Of a stretch of 64,000 bases of DNA, positions 1 to 7,693 are shown piece after piece. Each line of letters opens with the position of its first letter. The first letter of the stretch is position 1. The stretch comes from Paenibacillus silvae (GTDB lineage: Bacteria > Bacillota > Bacilli > Paenibacillales > Paenibacillaceae). The position numbers and the translations under genes are program-made. The notes beneath the pieces are model-generated. The model ran no database searches and was not told the DNA's origin. It worked only from the letters and a program-made list of their open reading frames with translations. The stretch spans positions 1 through 64,000 of the forward strand of contig NZ_BMFU01000019.1 in NCBI RefSeq assembly GCF_014639235.1. The letters run 5' to 3'.

Positions 1-35
1 GAGCTGACCAGTACTAATCGGTCGAGGGCTTATCC
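1..35 (+). rRNA. 23S ribosomal RNA, 3' end (partial)
   Basis: The window opens inside the last bases of a 23S rRNA gene. The segment from GAGCTGAC through TACTAATCG to GAGGGCTT is the conserved 3' terminal strand of helix 1 in Firmicutes 23S rRNA. The end near base 35 is approximate. The 5S gene follows about 100 bases downstream in the usual order of an rrn operon. Confidence 0.9.
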
Positions 36-138
36 AAATATGCAAGTCTAATTTGCGAGCGTTTCGTTTCGAATCTAGTTTTCAGAGAACAACACTCTGA
101 TGGAAATGGAAAGAAGGTAAACTTCGATCCAACCCGCG

Positions 139-255
139 TTTGGTGGCGATGGCGGAGGGGTTCCACACGTACCCATCCCGAACACGACCGTTAAGCCCTC
201 TAGCGCCGATGGTACTTGGACCGCAGGGTCCTGGGAGAGTAGGACGCCGCCAAGC
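139..255 (+). rRNA. rrf: 5S ribosomal RNA
   Basis: This 117-base segment has the standard Firmicutes 5S layout. It begins TTTGGTGGCGAT, carries the central CCCATCCCGAACACG loop near 172-186, and ends GGACGCCGCCAAGC, which pairs with the 5' end to form helix I. It is the last gene of the rrn operon whose 23S gene enters at base 1, and a strong intrinsic terminator follows within 5 bases. No tRNA gene follows it. Confidence 0.97.
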
Positions 256-259
256 AAAG

Positions 260-300
260 AACCACTGCCGATGATGTTCGGTGGTGGTTTTTATTTTTTT
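260..300 (+). terminator. rrn operon terminator
   Basis: A 12-pair stem, arms at 260-271 and 278-289 with two G-U pairs and a 6-base loop, is followed by a T-rich tract. It lies immediately after the 5S gene and ends the rrn transcript. Confidence 0.9.
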
Positions 301-460
301 AGCTTTTTTTGCATATGAGGCGCTTACATCTTCGTTATGTGAAGGTAACATTTTTGTTACGGATGGCAGGGGTAAAACCAGTATAATAGGACTATGTTAA
401 ATATGCTAAAAGTACCTGACCGAAGAGCTGGATTGTGCAGCTGTGAAAAGGAGGGTGTGT

Positions 461-901
461 GTGTTAAGTTGGCGGAGAGTTGGACTTCATTCCATACTGT
501 TGCTTTGTCTAGCGATTGTTCTTGCAGGCTGCGGTGAAGCTTCAGGATCTGTATGGACCTCCTATGAAGGTGCGGTTAACGAGAAGAGTTTTCCGGTACC
601 CAAAGTAGCGAATAAATCTGACCAGTCCGAGAATAACTCGGATATGGATTACGTTCGATATACATTGTCTGGAATTAATGAAGGTATGAGCCTACCCGAG
701 GTTTATCTTGACGAGATCAAAAGTTGGGGATGGACAGAAAAGCAGACTAAACAATCCTCGAACACTTCCAGCAACCTGCATGTTTTCGCGAAGGAAGGAC
801 ATATTGTACAGTTAGCTGTTCATGATGGGTCTTTTACTTTAATGGTTCCTCGGAATGAAACAACGCAAACGACCGTTAAATCACTTGGTGAAGATGATTG
901 A
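461..901 (+). CDS. Small secreted lipoprotein of unknown function
   Basis: This gene encodes a protein of about 146 residues that I do not recognise. The N-terminus has a basic start, a hydrophobic stretch rich in Leu, Ile and Ala, and the lipobox LAGC, so it should be exported, diacylglyceryl-modified at the Cys and held on the outer face of the membrane. The rest is hydrophilic and rich in Ser, Asn, Thr and Glu, with no motif I can name. The frame is open from a GTG at 443, but the Shine-Dalgarno AAGGAGG (448-454) lies inside that longer frame and is correctly spaced for the GTG at 461, so I start there. A -10-like TATAAT is at 382-387 without a good -35. The gene stands alone between the rrn operon and a terminator. 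Confidence 0.75.
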   Translation: MLSWRRVGLHSILLLCLAIVLAGCGEASGSVWTSYEGAVNEKSFPVPKVANKSDQSENNSDMDYVRYTLSGINEGMSLPEVYLDEIKSWGWTEKQTKQSSNTSSNLHVFAKEGHIVQLAVHDGSFTLMVPRNETTQTTVKSLGEDD

Positions 902-956
902 TCGGATTCATGATGTGACGTAACAATTAACAATGTAATGTTCCCATATACTGAAT

Positions 957-993
957 GTCCTCTTCGATACGATGAGGGCTTTTTTATTTTTTT
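957..993 (+). terminator. Terminator after the lipoprotein gene
   Basis: The hairpin CCTC-TTCG-ATA-CGAT-GAGG (about 959-977, one internal mismatch) is followed by a long T tract. Confidence 0.7.
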
Positions 994-1127
994 AAACAGC
1001 AGGAGAAGGAGAAGGTTATCGCCAGAGTTATATGTTAGGGCATAGAAAAGGACTTTTAGATAAAAGGGAAGAGTTAAAAAACCCGATGCTGTGGATAAGA
1101 TGAAGGTCATGAAAAATGGGTGAATGA
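994..1127. other. Intergenic stretch with a DnaA-box-like 9-mer
   Basis: This lies between the lipoprotein terminator and the shared hairpin at 1128-1158. No coding frame has a ribosome binding site or a composition that convinces me. TGTGGATAA at 1090-1098 is an exact match, on the - strand, to the DnaA box TTATCCACA. Confidence 0.4.
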
Positions 1128-1158
1128 AAAAAGGTTATCCACAGTGGATAACCTTTTT
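1128..1158. terminator. Bidirectional terminator containing a DnaA box
   Basis: This is a perfect inverted repeat with 15-base arms (1128-1142 and 1144-1158) around one central base, flanked by A and T runs, so it can work on both strands. It mainly ends the - strand gene at 1209-1733. The left arm plus centre contains TTATCCACA (1135-1143), an exact DnaA box, and the right arm holds a one-mismatch copy on the other strand. Confidence 0.75.
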
Positions 1159-1208
1159 GGATGATAGATGCTAATCTTATCATGAGATGTCGGGAGGTCG
1201 AAATTATT

Positions 1209-1733
1209 TTACTGAAGATAATAAGAGACATCTTGCTCGTTTAATTTAATGAGGCCATCTTTACGTCCGCGAGCGAGGATGATTATGACGTAGAAGCGAG
1301 GTCCAAGCATCCAGAGGTGCCAGAATAGCAGTGACATCGTGAAGGACACCGGCGACCATAACAGGCACACAGTAATGATACATAAACCGATCCAGCTCAT
1401 GTTCAGATGAACACGGACAAACATGCGATAACTGAAATGCTGATCTGGAACGTAGCCGAACCAAGGCATTCTGAGGTTCCAGCGCCAGCGCTTCGCATAG
1501 GAGGTACGTACCAGCAGCAGGATGGTTCTGGCGATGACATAATGAATCCATAGGGTAATCGGCCCTGCCAGCAAAAAGAAGAAGAGGCCGGTCCAGGAGA
1601 AGGCTAGCAGATTAAAAAAGAGCATCATAACGGGTAAACACAGGTAGCTGTATATGACACTGCGGGCAATAGCCTTTTTTTTCAGAAGACGGTACTGATA
1701 AAAGGTTGCCTTATTCTCCGGTTCGGCGATCAT
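1209..1733 (-). CDS. Integral membrane protein of unknown function
   Basis: This encodes a 174-residue protein that I do not recognise. It shows four likely membrane segments, near residues 25-45, 48-75, 112-130 and 131-155, very rich in Leu, Phe, Trp and Ile. Short basic loops (for example the Lys-Lys-Lys near 18-20 and an Arg-Trp-Arg-Trp cluster near 82-86) suggest that those loops face the cytoplasm. The start is the ATG at 1731-1733 on the complement, preceded by AAGGAGG at a rather long spacing of about 12 bases. It is one of only three genes on the - strand and is convergent with the lipoprotein gene, with a shared terminator between them. It has no counterpart I remember at this position in B. 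subtilis. Confidence 0.65.
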   Translation of the reverse strand: MIAEPENKATFYQYRLLKKKAIARSVIYSYLCLPVMMLFFNLLAFSWTGLFFFLLAGPITLWIHYVIARTILLLVRTSYAKRWRWNLRMPWFGYVPDQHFSYRMFVRVHLNMSWIGLCIITVCLLWSPVSFTMSLLFWHLWMLGPRFYVIIILARGRKDGLIKLNEQDVSYYLQ

Positions 1734-2127
1734 ACGATTATAAATCCTCCTTCAGGTATACAGTAATAGAATGGGCTATGCGTATGTATTTTGGTGATGT
1801 GGATGATAGGGTTGGAAAACTCTGATATCGTTATCATATCTTATATATCGGCTGAAATTCCAAGATTTTTTAAGATTATTATTATGAAGTTTGGATTACC
1901 GCAAGGCTGTACAAAGGGTTAACCTTGGAGTATGAAAAGGGAAATGGGTAATCGTATCCATGCAAATGATGGTGAGCATAGATTACCGGTTGTAATTTTC
2001 GGTACAGACACCTATAGAGGGGGAAGCGAATATATATATTTTATAGAAAGAAAGCACTATGAAAATGTTTAAAATAATAGAAACTGTGCAATACTGATAG
2101 TAAACGTAAAACAAGGTGGGATGGTTC
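1734..2127. other. Intergenic region upstream of csfB
   Basis: About 390 A+T-rich bases separate the divergent membrane-protein gene from csfB, so promoters for both should lie here. GGTGAGCATA near 1969-1978 resembles a sigma-F -10 element with one mismatch, but I find no properly spaced -35 and do not call it. No open frame in the region is convincing. Confidence 0.3.
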
Positions 2128-2313
2128 ATGGAAGAACATGCCGAACACACATGTATTATTTGCGAACAGAGGAAGAAAGAAGGCATTTTTATTGTATCTG
2201 AATTCATATGCGATACTTGTGAAGCTGAGATGGTTCATACCGATGCGCAGGATGCGAAGTATAATTTTTTTATTCATCAGATGAAACAGATATGGGTACA
2301 AAAGAACGCTTGA
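2128..2313 (+). CDS. csfB: Anti-sigma-G factor Gin
   Basis: This encodes a 61-residue protein of the CsfB/Gin family. In Bacillus, Gin binds sigma-G and keeps it inactive in the early forespore and in the mother cell. The metal-binding signature is complete: Cys9-x-x-Cys12 and Cys28-x-x-Cys31, expected to hold one zinc. A GTG at 2116 opens the frame, but it overlaps the Shine-Dalgarno AAGGTGGG (2113-2120), which is spaced for the ATG at 2128. Family members are about 60-65 residues, matching this choice. Its position just after an rrn operon and before the decarboxylase gene is the same as in B. subtilis. A terminator follows. Confidence 0.88.
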   Translation: MEEHAEHTCIICEQRKKEGIFIVSEFICDTCEAEMVHTDAQDAKYNFFIHQMKQIWVQKNA

Positions 2314-2396
2314 GGTGGCTGCCAAATGAGCGTTTCATGAAGGTTTATATTTTCCGCGTAAACGTTAGAAATTCATATTCTTTTGCTACTGAATTG

Positions 2397-2420
2397 AAGG
2401 GGCCTTTGGGCCTTTTTTTG
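2397..2420 (+). terminator. Terminator after csfB
   Basis: The hairpin AAGGGGCC-TTTG-GGCCTTTT runs directly into seven T residues. Confidence 0.85.
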
Positions 2421-2533
2421 TTATGTGATGTGGGGCAGTATCTTGTGTGGTCTGTATAGAAGGCGTATGCTGATTATAACGAATACAGGTTCATTGTGCT
2501 AAAAAAGAATAACAGTTACAGGATGGTTAACTT

Positions 2534-4336
2534 ATGAACGAAAATGATAAATCAAAGGTTGGCAAAGAGAAGGCACCTATATATGAAGCATTACTTGCAT
2601 ACCGTCATTCGAAGCAGCGTTCATTTCATGTGCCCGGGCACAAAAATGGACAAGTCTATCATCAGTGGATAGGGCATACGAAGCAAGATACAGAGCGTAA
2701 ACAAAAATGGACAGGAACGTTCGCTGAGAAAAAAAGGGTTACAGAAACTGGACAAAAGAGGGAGCATGAACAGGGGAAGGCTGTCTTTACGGGAGTGAAT
2801 TCAATGAATCCTGTTGACGAGCAGAATCCTGCAGGCCGATTGTATGATGCAGACTGTTTCCAAAATTCAGTTGTACCCGTTCGTGCGTATCTGGAGATGA
2901 TGGAGATGGACGTTACGGAGATTACGGGCACGGATGATCTTCATCATCCTGAGGGAGTCATCAGGGAGGCGCAGGAGCTGGCAGCGGATTGTTTTGGTGC
3001 GGAAGAAAGCTTTTTTCTGGTGGGTGGCAGTACCGCAGGCAATCTGTCTTTACTGCTGACGGTGTGTGATGAGCCGGAGAGTATTGTGCTGGTTCAGCGC
3101 AACGTACATAAATCGGTCATTCACGGTTTAATGCTGGGGGGCGCAAGGGCGGTATTTCTGGAGCCATGGGTTGACCCTGTATCTGGACTTGCTGTCATGC
3201 CGTCGGTTGAGACGGTTCAGGCTGCTGTCCAGAAGTATCCTGAGGCAAAGGGCCTATTTGTCACGTTGCCGAATTACTATGGCATGGGCGCGGATTTGAC
3301 GCCAATTGCCGAGATCTGCCACGAAGCTGGCATGCCATTACTCGTGGATGAAGCGCATGGCGCGCATTATGGGCAGCATTCGGAGCTGCCTGCGTCTGCA
3401 CTGTCCTGCGGAGCAGACGGTGTAGTGCAGTCGACGCATAAGATGCTGGCCGCATTCACCATGGGAGCCATGCTGCACGTTCGGGGACCGCGTTTGAACC
3501 GGTCCCTGCTGCGGCAGCGTCTGGCCATGGTGCAAAGCTCGAGCCCATCGTACCCGGTGATGGCTTCGCTTGATCTGTCGCGCCGGCTGCTGCATGTGCA
3601 CGGCGCAGAGGCCTTCACGGCAGGGCTTGCTGCTGTGAAAGCCTTCAAGCGCGGCCTGGCAGAGCTGCCGCGCTTCCAACTGCTGCAGCCTGCGGATGTG
3701 CCGCTGCAGCAGGGGCCGCCGTGCGGCCATGAAGTGCCGGCGGCGATGCCTGGCCGCGCCGGCTATACCGCTCAGGACCCATTCAAGGTCGTCATATATG
3801 ACGACACAGGGGTGCTGAGCGGTTATGGGCTGCAGCAGCAGCTGGAAGCCTGCGGCTGCGTGCCCGAGATGAGCGACGAGCGGAACGTCGTGCTGCTCTT
3901 CAGTCTTGGCTCGACCTTGCAGGATGCCGAGCAGCTGCTAGAGGCTTTGCGACATATACATGAGGACAATATGCCGCCTGAGCATCCGCTGCCTTTGATC
4001 GGGTCTGCACAGTCAGTTGCCGAGAACAATCCACCAAAATATGTTTCCACGTGGAACATTAAGGAACAAAACAGTGCTGTTTCGGAGCCTGTAGTGTTCT
4101 CCCTTCAACCGATCAAGGAGACAGACACTATCGAATTACCCATTGAAGACAGTGCAGGTTACCGTGCGGCAGAAATGGTTATTCCGTATCCCCCGGGGAT
4201 TCCCCTGTTGTATCCTGGAGAGCGCATAAGTTCCAAGGTAGTAGCACGAATAAGGACTTTACGCGAGGAAGGAGCCAGGTTTCACGGAATATCCGATCAT
4301 ATAGCACGTACATTAAAGGTCATGGAGCAGCGTTAA
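2534..4336 (+). CDS. yaaO: PLP-dependent Orn/Lys/Arg decarboxylase family protein
   Basis: This encodes a 600-residue fold-type I PLP enzyme of the Orn/Lys/Arg decarboxylase family, at the place of yaaO in B. subtilis. Family marks are HVPGHKNG near residues 32-39, DDLHHPEG at the start of the large domain, and STHKMLAAF, whose Lys303 should carry the PLP. The C-terminal domain has the family motif PYPPGIPLLYPGE. The substrate (Arg, Lys or Orn) cannot be read from the sequence. Two oddities: about 60 extra hydrophilic, Lys/Glu/Gln-rich residues sit between HKNG and the MDVTE segment (about residues 40-100), and bases 3300-3950 are much richer in G+C than the rest. At 600 residues it is longer than the roughly 480 usual for Bacillus homologues. 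The ATG at 2534 has only a weak ribosome binding site (ACAGGATGG). Confidence 0.85.
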   Translation: MNENDKSKVGKEKAPIYEALLAYRHSKQRSFHVPGHKNGQVYHQWIGHTKQDTERKQKWTGTFAEKKRVTETGQKREHEQGKAVFTGVNSMNPVDEQNPAGRLYDADCFQNSVVPVRAYLEMMEMDVTEITGTDDLHHPEGVIREAQELAADCFGAEESFFLVGGSTAGNLSLLLTVCDEPESIVLVQRNVHKSVIHGLMLGGARAVFLEPWVDPVSGLAVMPSVETVQAAVQKYPEAKGLFVTLPNYYGMGADLTPIAEICHEAGMPLLVDEAHGAHYGQHSELPASALSCGADGVVQSTHKMLAAFTMGAMLHVRGPRLNRSLLRQRLAMVQSSSPSYPVMASLDLSRRLLHVHGAEAFTAGLAAVKAFKRGLAELPRFQLLQPADVPLQQGPPCGHEVPAAMPGRAGYTAQDPFKVVIYDDTGVLSGYGLQQQLEACGCVPEMSDERNVVLLFSLGSTLQDAEQLLEALRHIHEDNMPPEHPLPLIGSAQSVAENNPPKYVSTWNIKEQNSAVSEPVVFSLQPIKETDTIELPIEDSAGYRAAEMVIPYPPGIPLLYPGERISSKVVARIRTLREEGARFHGISDHIARTLKVMEQR

Positions 4337-4758
4337 CGATGTGTGAAGAATAGAAAGCTCACTAGTGTTTAGCTTGCAGCAGACTCAGATATGTAGAGCA
4401 CATCTTCAGTTGAGATGCTTCTATGGATATTGCTCTTGGTCTTGTTATCCGCCATCACTAATGGAGCTGCTATTTGCCTTTACGGCAGGTTAAGACGATA
4501 ATAGGGTGCTTGTCACCTGTTTGATTTAAAGTGATATATATCTTGGTTGAAAAAGGTCTTACGTTTCATGTTGGACGAACAGCCTCCTTATAGTATGATA
4601 GAAAGAAAACAAGCTTGTATTATTTTAGTGTTATTAAATGCAGTTGTTTACGATACACCTCTGGGCAAGTGGCATCATATCCTGATGTAAGAGGGTCTAG
4701 GCACTTGCATAATAGCCTTGAATGGATGCAGCTATGAATACAGAAGGCAGGGAAGCAT
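4337..4758. other. Intergenic region and probable leader of tmk
   Basis: These 422 bases hold no convincing gene. They contain a sigma-A-like promoter at 4571-4599 (listed separately) and, in the predicted tmk leader, a nested structure: outer arms GCAAGTG (4665-4671) and CACTTGC (4702-4708) around an inner hairpin CATCA-TATCC-TGATG. No T tract follows, so it is not a simple terminator. I see no clear terminator for the decarboxylase gene. Confidence 0.4.
4571..4599 (+). promoter_or_regulatory. Sigma-A-type promoter upstream of tmk
   Basis: TTGGAC (4571-4576), a 17-base spacer and TATGAT (4594-4599). Four of six and five of six consensus bases at ideal spacing; about 155 bases before the tmk start. 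Confidence 0.5.
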
Positions 4759-5406
4759 ATGCAGGGCAGAGGTAAATTCATTACGCTGGAAGGAGGAGAG
4801 GGCTCAGGGAAAACGACGATGATCGGTAGAATCGGTTCTTATTTTGAGAAACGGGGTATACCTTACGTAGTCACACGGGAACCTGGCGGGATTGAGATTG
4901 CAGAGAAAATACGCAGCATCATCCTTGACCCTCTTCATACGGCGATGGATGCCCGAACCGAAGCACTGCTCTATGCAGCAGCACGAAGCCAGCATCTGGC
5001 GGAGAAGGTAGAGCCTGCACTGCAAGCAGGCAAAACGGTCATCTGTGATCGGTTTGTCGATAGCAGTCTGGCCTATCAAGGCTATGCTCGCGGCCTAGGA
5101 ATAGAGAATGTCTGGGCGATTAATCGTTTTGCAATTGGAGATTTAATGCCAGATGTAACCCTCTATCTTGATATTGAGCCGGAACAGGGACTTGGGCGTA
5201 TTGATGCCCACGATGGTCGTGAGGTCAATCGTCTGGATCTGGAGAATCTGGAGTTTCATCGTAAAGTACGTGAAGCGTATTTCCTGCTACAGAGGAAATT
5301 TCCAGATCGTATCCAAATGATCGATGCTTCACAGACTCCGGATGAGGTGGAGAGAGCGATGATTTTGTCGCTGGAGAACGGGATTTTGAAGGATTTTGAC
5401 GAGTAA
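4759..5406 (+). CDS. tmk: Thymidylate kinase
   Basis: This encodes a 215-residue cytosolic kinase that phosphorylates dTMP to dTDP with ATP, the step that commits thymidylate to DNA synthesis. The P-loop GGEGSGKTT is at residues 12-20, and the DR motif CDRFVDSS begins near residue 96 (Asp97, Arg98) followed by LAYQGYARG, which binds the nucleotide. The length equals that of bacterial Tmk. It is followed by darA, yaaR and holB in the same order as in B. subtilis, so a shared transcript is likely, although gaps of 62 and 354 bases separate them. The start ATG has a modest ribosome binding site (AGGGAAG). Confidence 0.97.
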   Translation: MQGRGKFITLEGGEGSGKTTMIGRIGSYFEKRGIPYVVTREPGGIEIAEKIRSIILDPLHTAMDARTEALLYAAARSQHLAEKVEPALQAGKTVICDRFVDSSLAYQGYARGLGIENVWAINRFAIGDLMPDVTLYLDIEPEQGLGRIDAHDGREVNRLDLENLEFHRKVREAYFLLQRKFPDRIQMIDASQTPDEVERAMILSLENGILKDFDE

Positions 5407-5468
5407 TTGTCTAATATATAGACATGGCATTTTGCTAAAAGTGCTTATTCTGAAGGAGGTTATGCAGG

Positions 5469-5798
5469 ATGAAACTGATTGTTGCGATTATACAGGATAA
5501 AGACAGCAACCGATTATCCAGCGCATTGGTCAAAGCGAACTTTCGGGCAACCAAGCTTGCCAGTACGGGTGGATTTTTGAAGGCAGGCAACACGACGTTT
5601 ATGATCGGTGTCGATGATAGTCAGGTCGAATCCGTTATGAACGTTATTCGCAGCAGCTGTAAGGTTCGTGAACAGCTCGTAACTCCGGTTACACCTATGA
5701 GCGGAACGACCGACTCGTACCTGCCGCTGCCTGTTGAAGTTCAAGTTGGTGGAGCAACCGTATTTGTTCTTCCGGTAGATCGTTTCGAGCATTTCTAA
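5469..5798 (+). CDS. darA: PII-like cyclic di-AMP receptor
   Basis: This encodes a 109-residue protein of the DarA (YaaQ/PstA) family. These are trimeric PII-like signal proteins that bind c-di-AMP between subunits; the downstream target is not settled in most species. Family marks are the start MKLIVAIIQDKD, the segment NFRATKLASTGGFLKAGNTT (about residues 25-44), which contributes to nucleotide binding, and the C-terminal FVLPVDRFEHF. A strong Shine-Dalgarno (GAAGGAGG, near 5453-5459) precedes the ATG. The gene sits between tmk and yaaR as in B. subtilis. A c-di-AMP riboswitch lies 8.6 kb downstream, so this region carries both a protein and an RNA sensor of the same messenger. Confidence 0.95.
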   Translation: MKLIVAIIQDKDSNRLSSALVKANFRATKLASTGGFLKAGNTTFMIGVDDSQVESVMNVIRSSCKVREQLVTPVTPMSGTTDSYLPLPVEVQVGGATVFVLPVDRFEHF

Positions 5799-6152
5799 TT
5801 TGTCTGTGCATGAAATCCATGAGTATTTTTCATTATCAATAGCATGATTGTATCTTGCAAGATGATAAGGAATGATGTAAAAGGACGTATCCTATGCATA
5901 CGTGCCACTTATGGAGCGCCCTTCTTGATGACAAGAACCGGCACACACTCTCTCCAAAAGAAGACTTTACTCCAGAGTGAGGACCTTCTTCGGGGAGAGG
6001 CTAGTTAGAACACAATGGTAGATAAGTTCTTCTTTTCTACCACTATATATACAGTGCAGTTCAAACATATAAGAAACATCTTACGCACAGGCGCAGCGCG
6101 CTCTGTGCTGATGTGCGATTGGCCTAACGATGAATAGAAAGCAGGCGTATCC
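5799..6152. other. Intergenic region between darA and yaaR
   Basis: These 354 bases contain no gene I can support. A 10-pair hairpin with one bulged T, GCACAGGCGC-AGC-GCGC-T-CTGTGC, is at 6085-6108, about 45 bases before the yaaR start, with no T tract behind it. A second weak stem (TGGTAGA and TCTACCA) lies near 6017-6043. I see no clear sigma-A promoter. Confidence 0.35.
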
Positions 6153-6596
6153 ATGAAAATCAATCCTGGATTCAGGCCGATGCAGAGTGGAATCAATACG
6201 AATGATTCCGGCTCCAAGCCGGTTCAATCCAAAAGTTTCTCTGATATGATGAATCACCAGGGAGAGCGGGCTTCACAAGCAGAGCTTAATCGCCGACTAA
6301 GTGAAATTCAGCTTCAGGGTGAACGCTTGAGTCGTTCTATGACGATTCGTGAGCTGAAGGCTTACAAACAGCTAGTCAAAAGGTTCCTTGAAGAGACGGT
6401 CCGCCGTGGTGTCACGATGAAGGAAACTCGCGGGTGGGATCGTCGGGGCAGAGGTAAACGATACAAACTGATTGATGAGATTGACTCGGCTCTGTTATCT
6501 ATGGCGGATGAATTGCTGGATACAGAAGAAGGGAAGATCACTCTTTTACAACAAGTAGGAGAAATTAGGGGGATGCTTATTAATTTAAGCTTTTGA
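6153..6596 (+). CDS. yaaR: YaaR family protein (DUF327)
   Basis: This encodes a 147-residue cytosolic protein of the YaaR family, which has no settled biochemical role. The protein is highly charged and mostly helical. The central region carries the family segments RSMTIRELKAYKQLVKRFLEE and GWDRRGRGKRYKLIDEID, and the C-terminal part has a heptad-like pattern ending in GEIRGMLINLSF. Length and position between darA and holB match B. subtilis. The ribosome binding site is weak (AAGCAGG), and the holB Shine-Dalgarno overlaps the end of this gene, so the two are probably translated from the same message. Confidence 0.9.
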   Translation: MKINPGFRPMQSGINTNDSGSKPVQSKSFSDMMNHQGERASQAELNRRLSEIQLQGERLSRSMTIRELKAYKQLVKRFLEETVRRGVTMKETRGWDRRGRGKRYKLIDEIDSALLSMADELLDTEEGKITLLQQVGEIRGMLINLSF

Positions 6597-6605
6597 GGAG
6601 GAAGT

Positions 6606-7577
6606 ATGTCCTTTCAACAGATTAAGGGCCAACAGGCAGCCAAGCAATTGTTACAAAGCAGTTTGAGACGTCACGCGGTCAGCCATGCATATTTGTTCAG
6701 TGGTCCGCCCGGGAGCGGGCAGCTGCAAACAGCTCTGGCATTCGCCAAGGCAATCTTCTGCACAGAGCTTGAGGATGACGCCTGCGGGAAATGTCTTGAA
6801 TGTCGTAAAATAGAACATGGAAACCATCCGGATCTGACGACGCTGGCACCGGATGGGAATAACATTAAAATAGATCAGATCCGCGATTTACAGCGCATTT
6901 TCTCTTACCGGTCAGAGGCGGGACACCCCAAGGTGTATATCATAGAGCAGGCGGAGAAAATGACGGTTCAGGCGGCGAACAGCCTGCTGAAATTTCTGGA
7001 AGAACCTCAGGTGCCTGCAGTCGGTATTCTGCTTACAGATAACGGTCAAGCTATGCTGCCTACGATCCGCTCGCGTTCCCAACTGGTGCCGTTCAGTGCG
7101 CTCAATCCGGAGGAAATGCTTCAGATTTTGATCGAGGAAGAGTATCCTGTGAATCTGGCCCGGCCCGCTGTCCATTTAGCGTCAGGACTGGAAGCATGTA
7201 GAGAAATTCTCCAGCAGAATTGGTTTGCAGAAATTAGAAACGTAATGTTACAATTAGGGAAGGAGTCCCTGGGTAGAGGAAGCACATCCTTGATCTCGGC
7301 ACAGCAGAAGCTTTTTAAAACAGGACTCTCGGAACATCTGGACATGCTGCTTAGTTTGTTCCATCTATGGTTCAGGGACATGCTGTATGTTCAGTACGGT
7401 AGGCATGAACATATCGTTTTTATAGATCAGTTAGACATGCTGTCTCAGTTGGCACAAACCCGCAGCACGGAGCAGTGGGTCTCCTATATGGATTTGGCCG
7501 CGGCATGCAGAAAAAAATTGCGTTTTAATGTCAATGGCCAGCTTTGTCTGGAGCAATTTTTGATCGGTTTGGCATAA
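6606..7577 (+). CDS. holB: DNA polymerase III subunit delta'
   Basis: This encodes the 323-residue delta' subunit of the clamp loader, which with DnaX and delta places the beta clamp on DNA. The AAA+ N-terminal domain begins with QQAAKQLL and has a degenerate P-loop, GPPGSGQLQTA (from about residue 33): the Walker Lys is replaced by Gln39, which fits a subunit that does not hydrolyse ATP. A zinc-binding set follows (Cys52, Cys60, Cys63, Cys66). The family motif LLKFLEEP and sensor-1-like TIRSRSQ are present. AGGAGGAAG lies four bases before the ATG, immediately after the yaaR stop. Confidence 0.94.
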   Translation: MSFQQIKGQQAAKQLLQSSLRRHAVSHAYLFSGPPGSGQLQTALAFAKAIFCTELEDDACGKCLECRKIEHGNHPDLTTLAPDGNNIKIDQIRDLQRIFSYRSEAGHPKVYIIEQAEKMTVQAANSLLKFLEEPQVPAVGILLTDNGQAMLPTIRSRSQLVPFSALNPEEMLQILIEEEYPVNLARPAVHLASGLEACREILQQNWFAEIRNVMLQLGKESLGRGSTSLISAQQKLFKTGLSEHLDMLLSLFHLWFRDMLYVQYGRHEHIVFIDQLDMLSQLAQTRSTEQWVSYMDLAAACRKKLRFNVNGQLCLEQFLIGLA

Positions 7578-7693
7578 GGCTGGAGAGCATCATGTGAGTT
7601 CCAATCCTATGCAAACGGTTATAACTTCGGCGGGTTCCCTAAGAAGTCAGGGCTTCAGACGAAGTGGGGTTGGCTTACAAGGGGGTTAATTTT

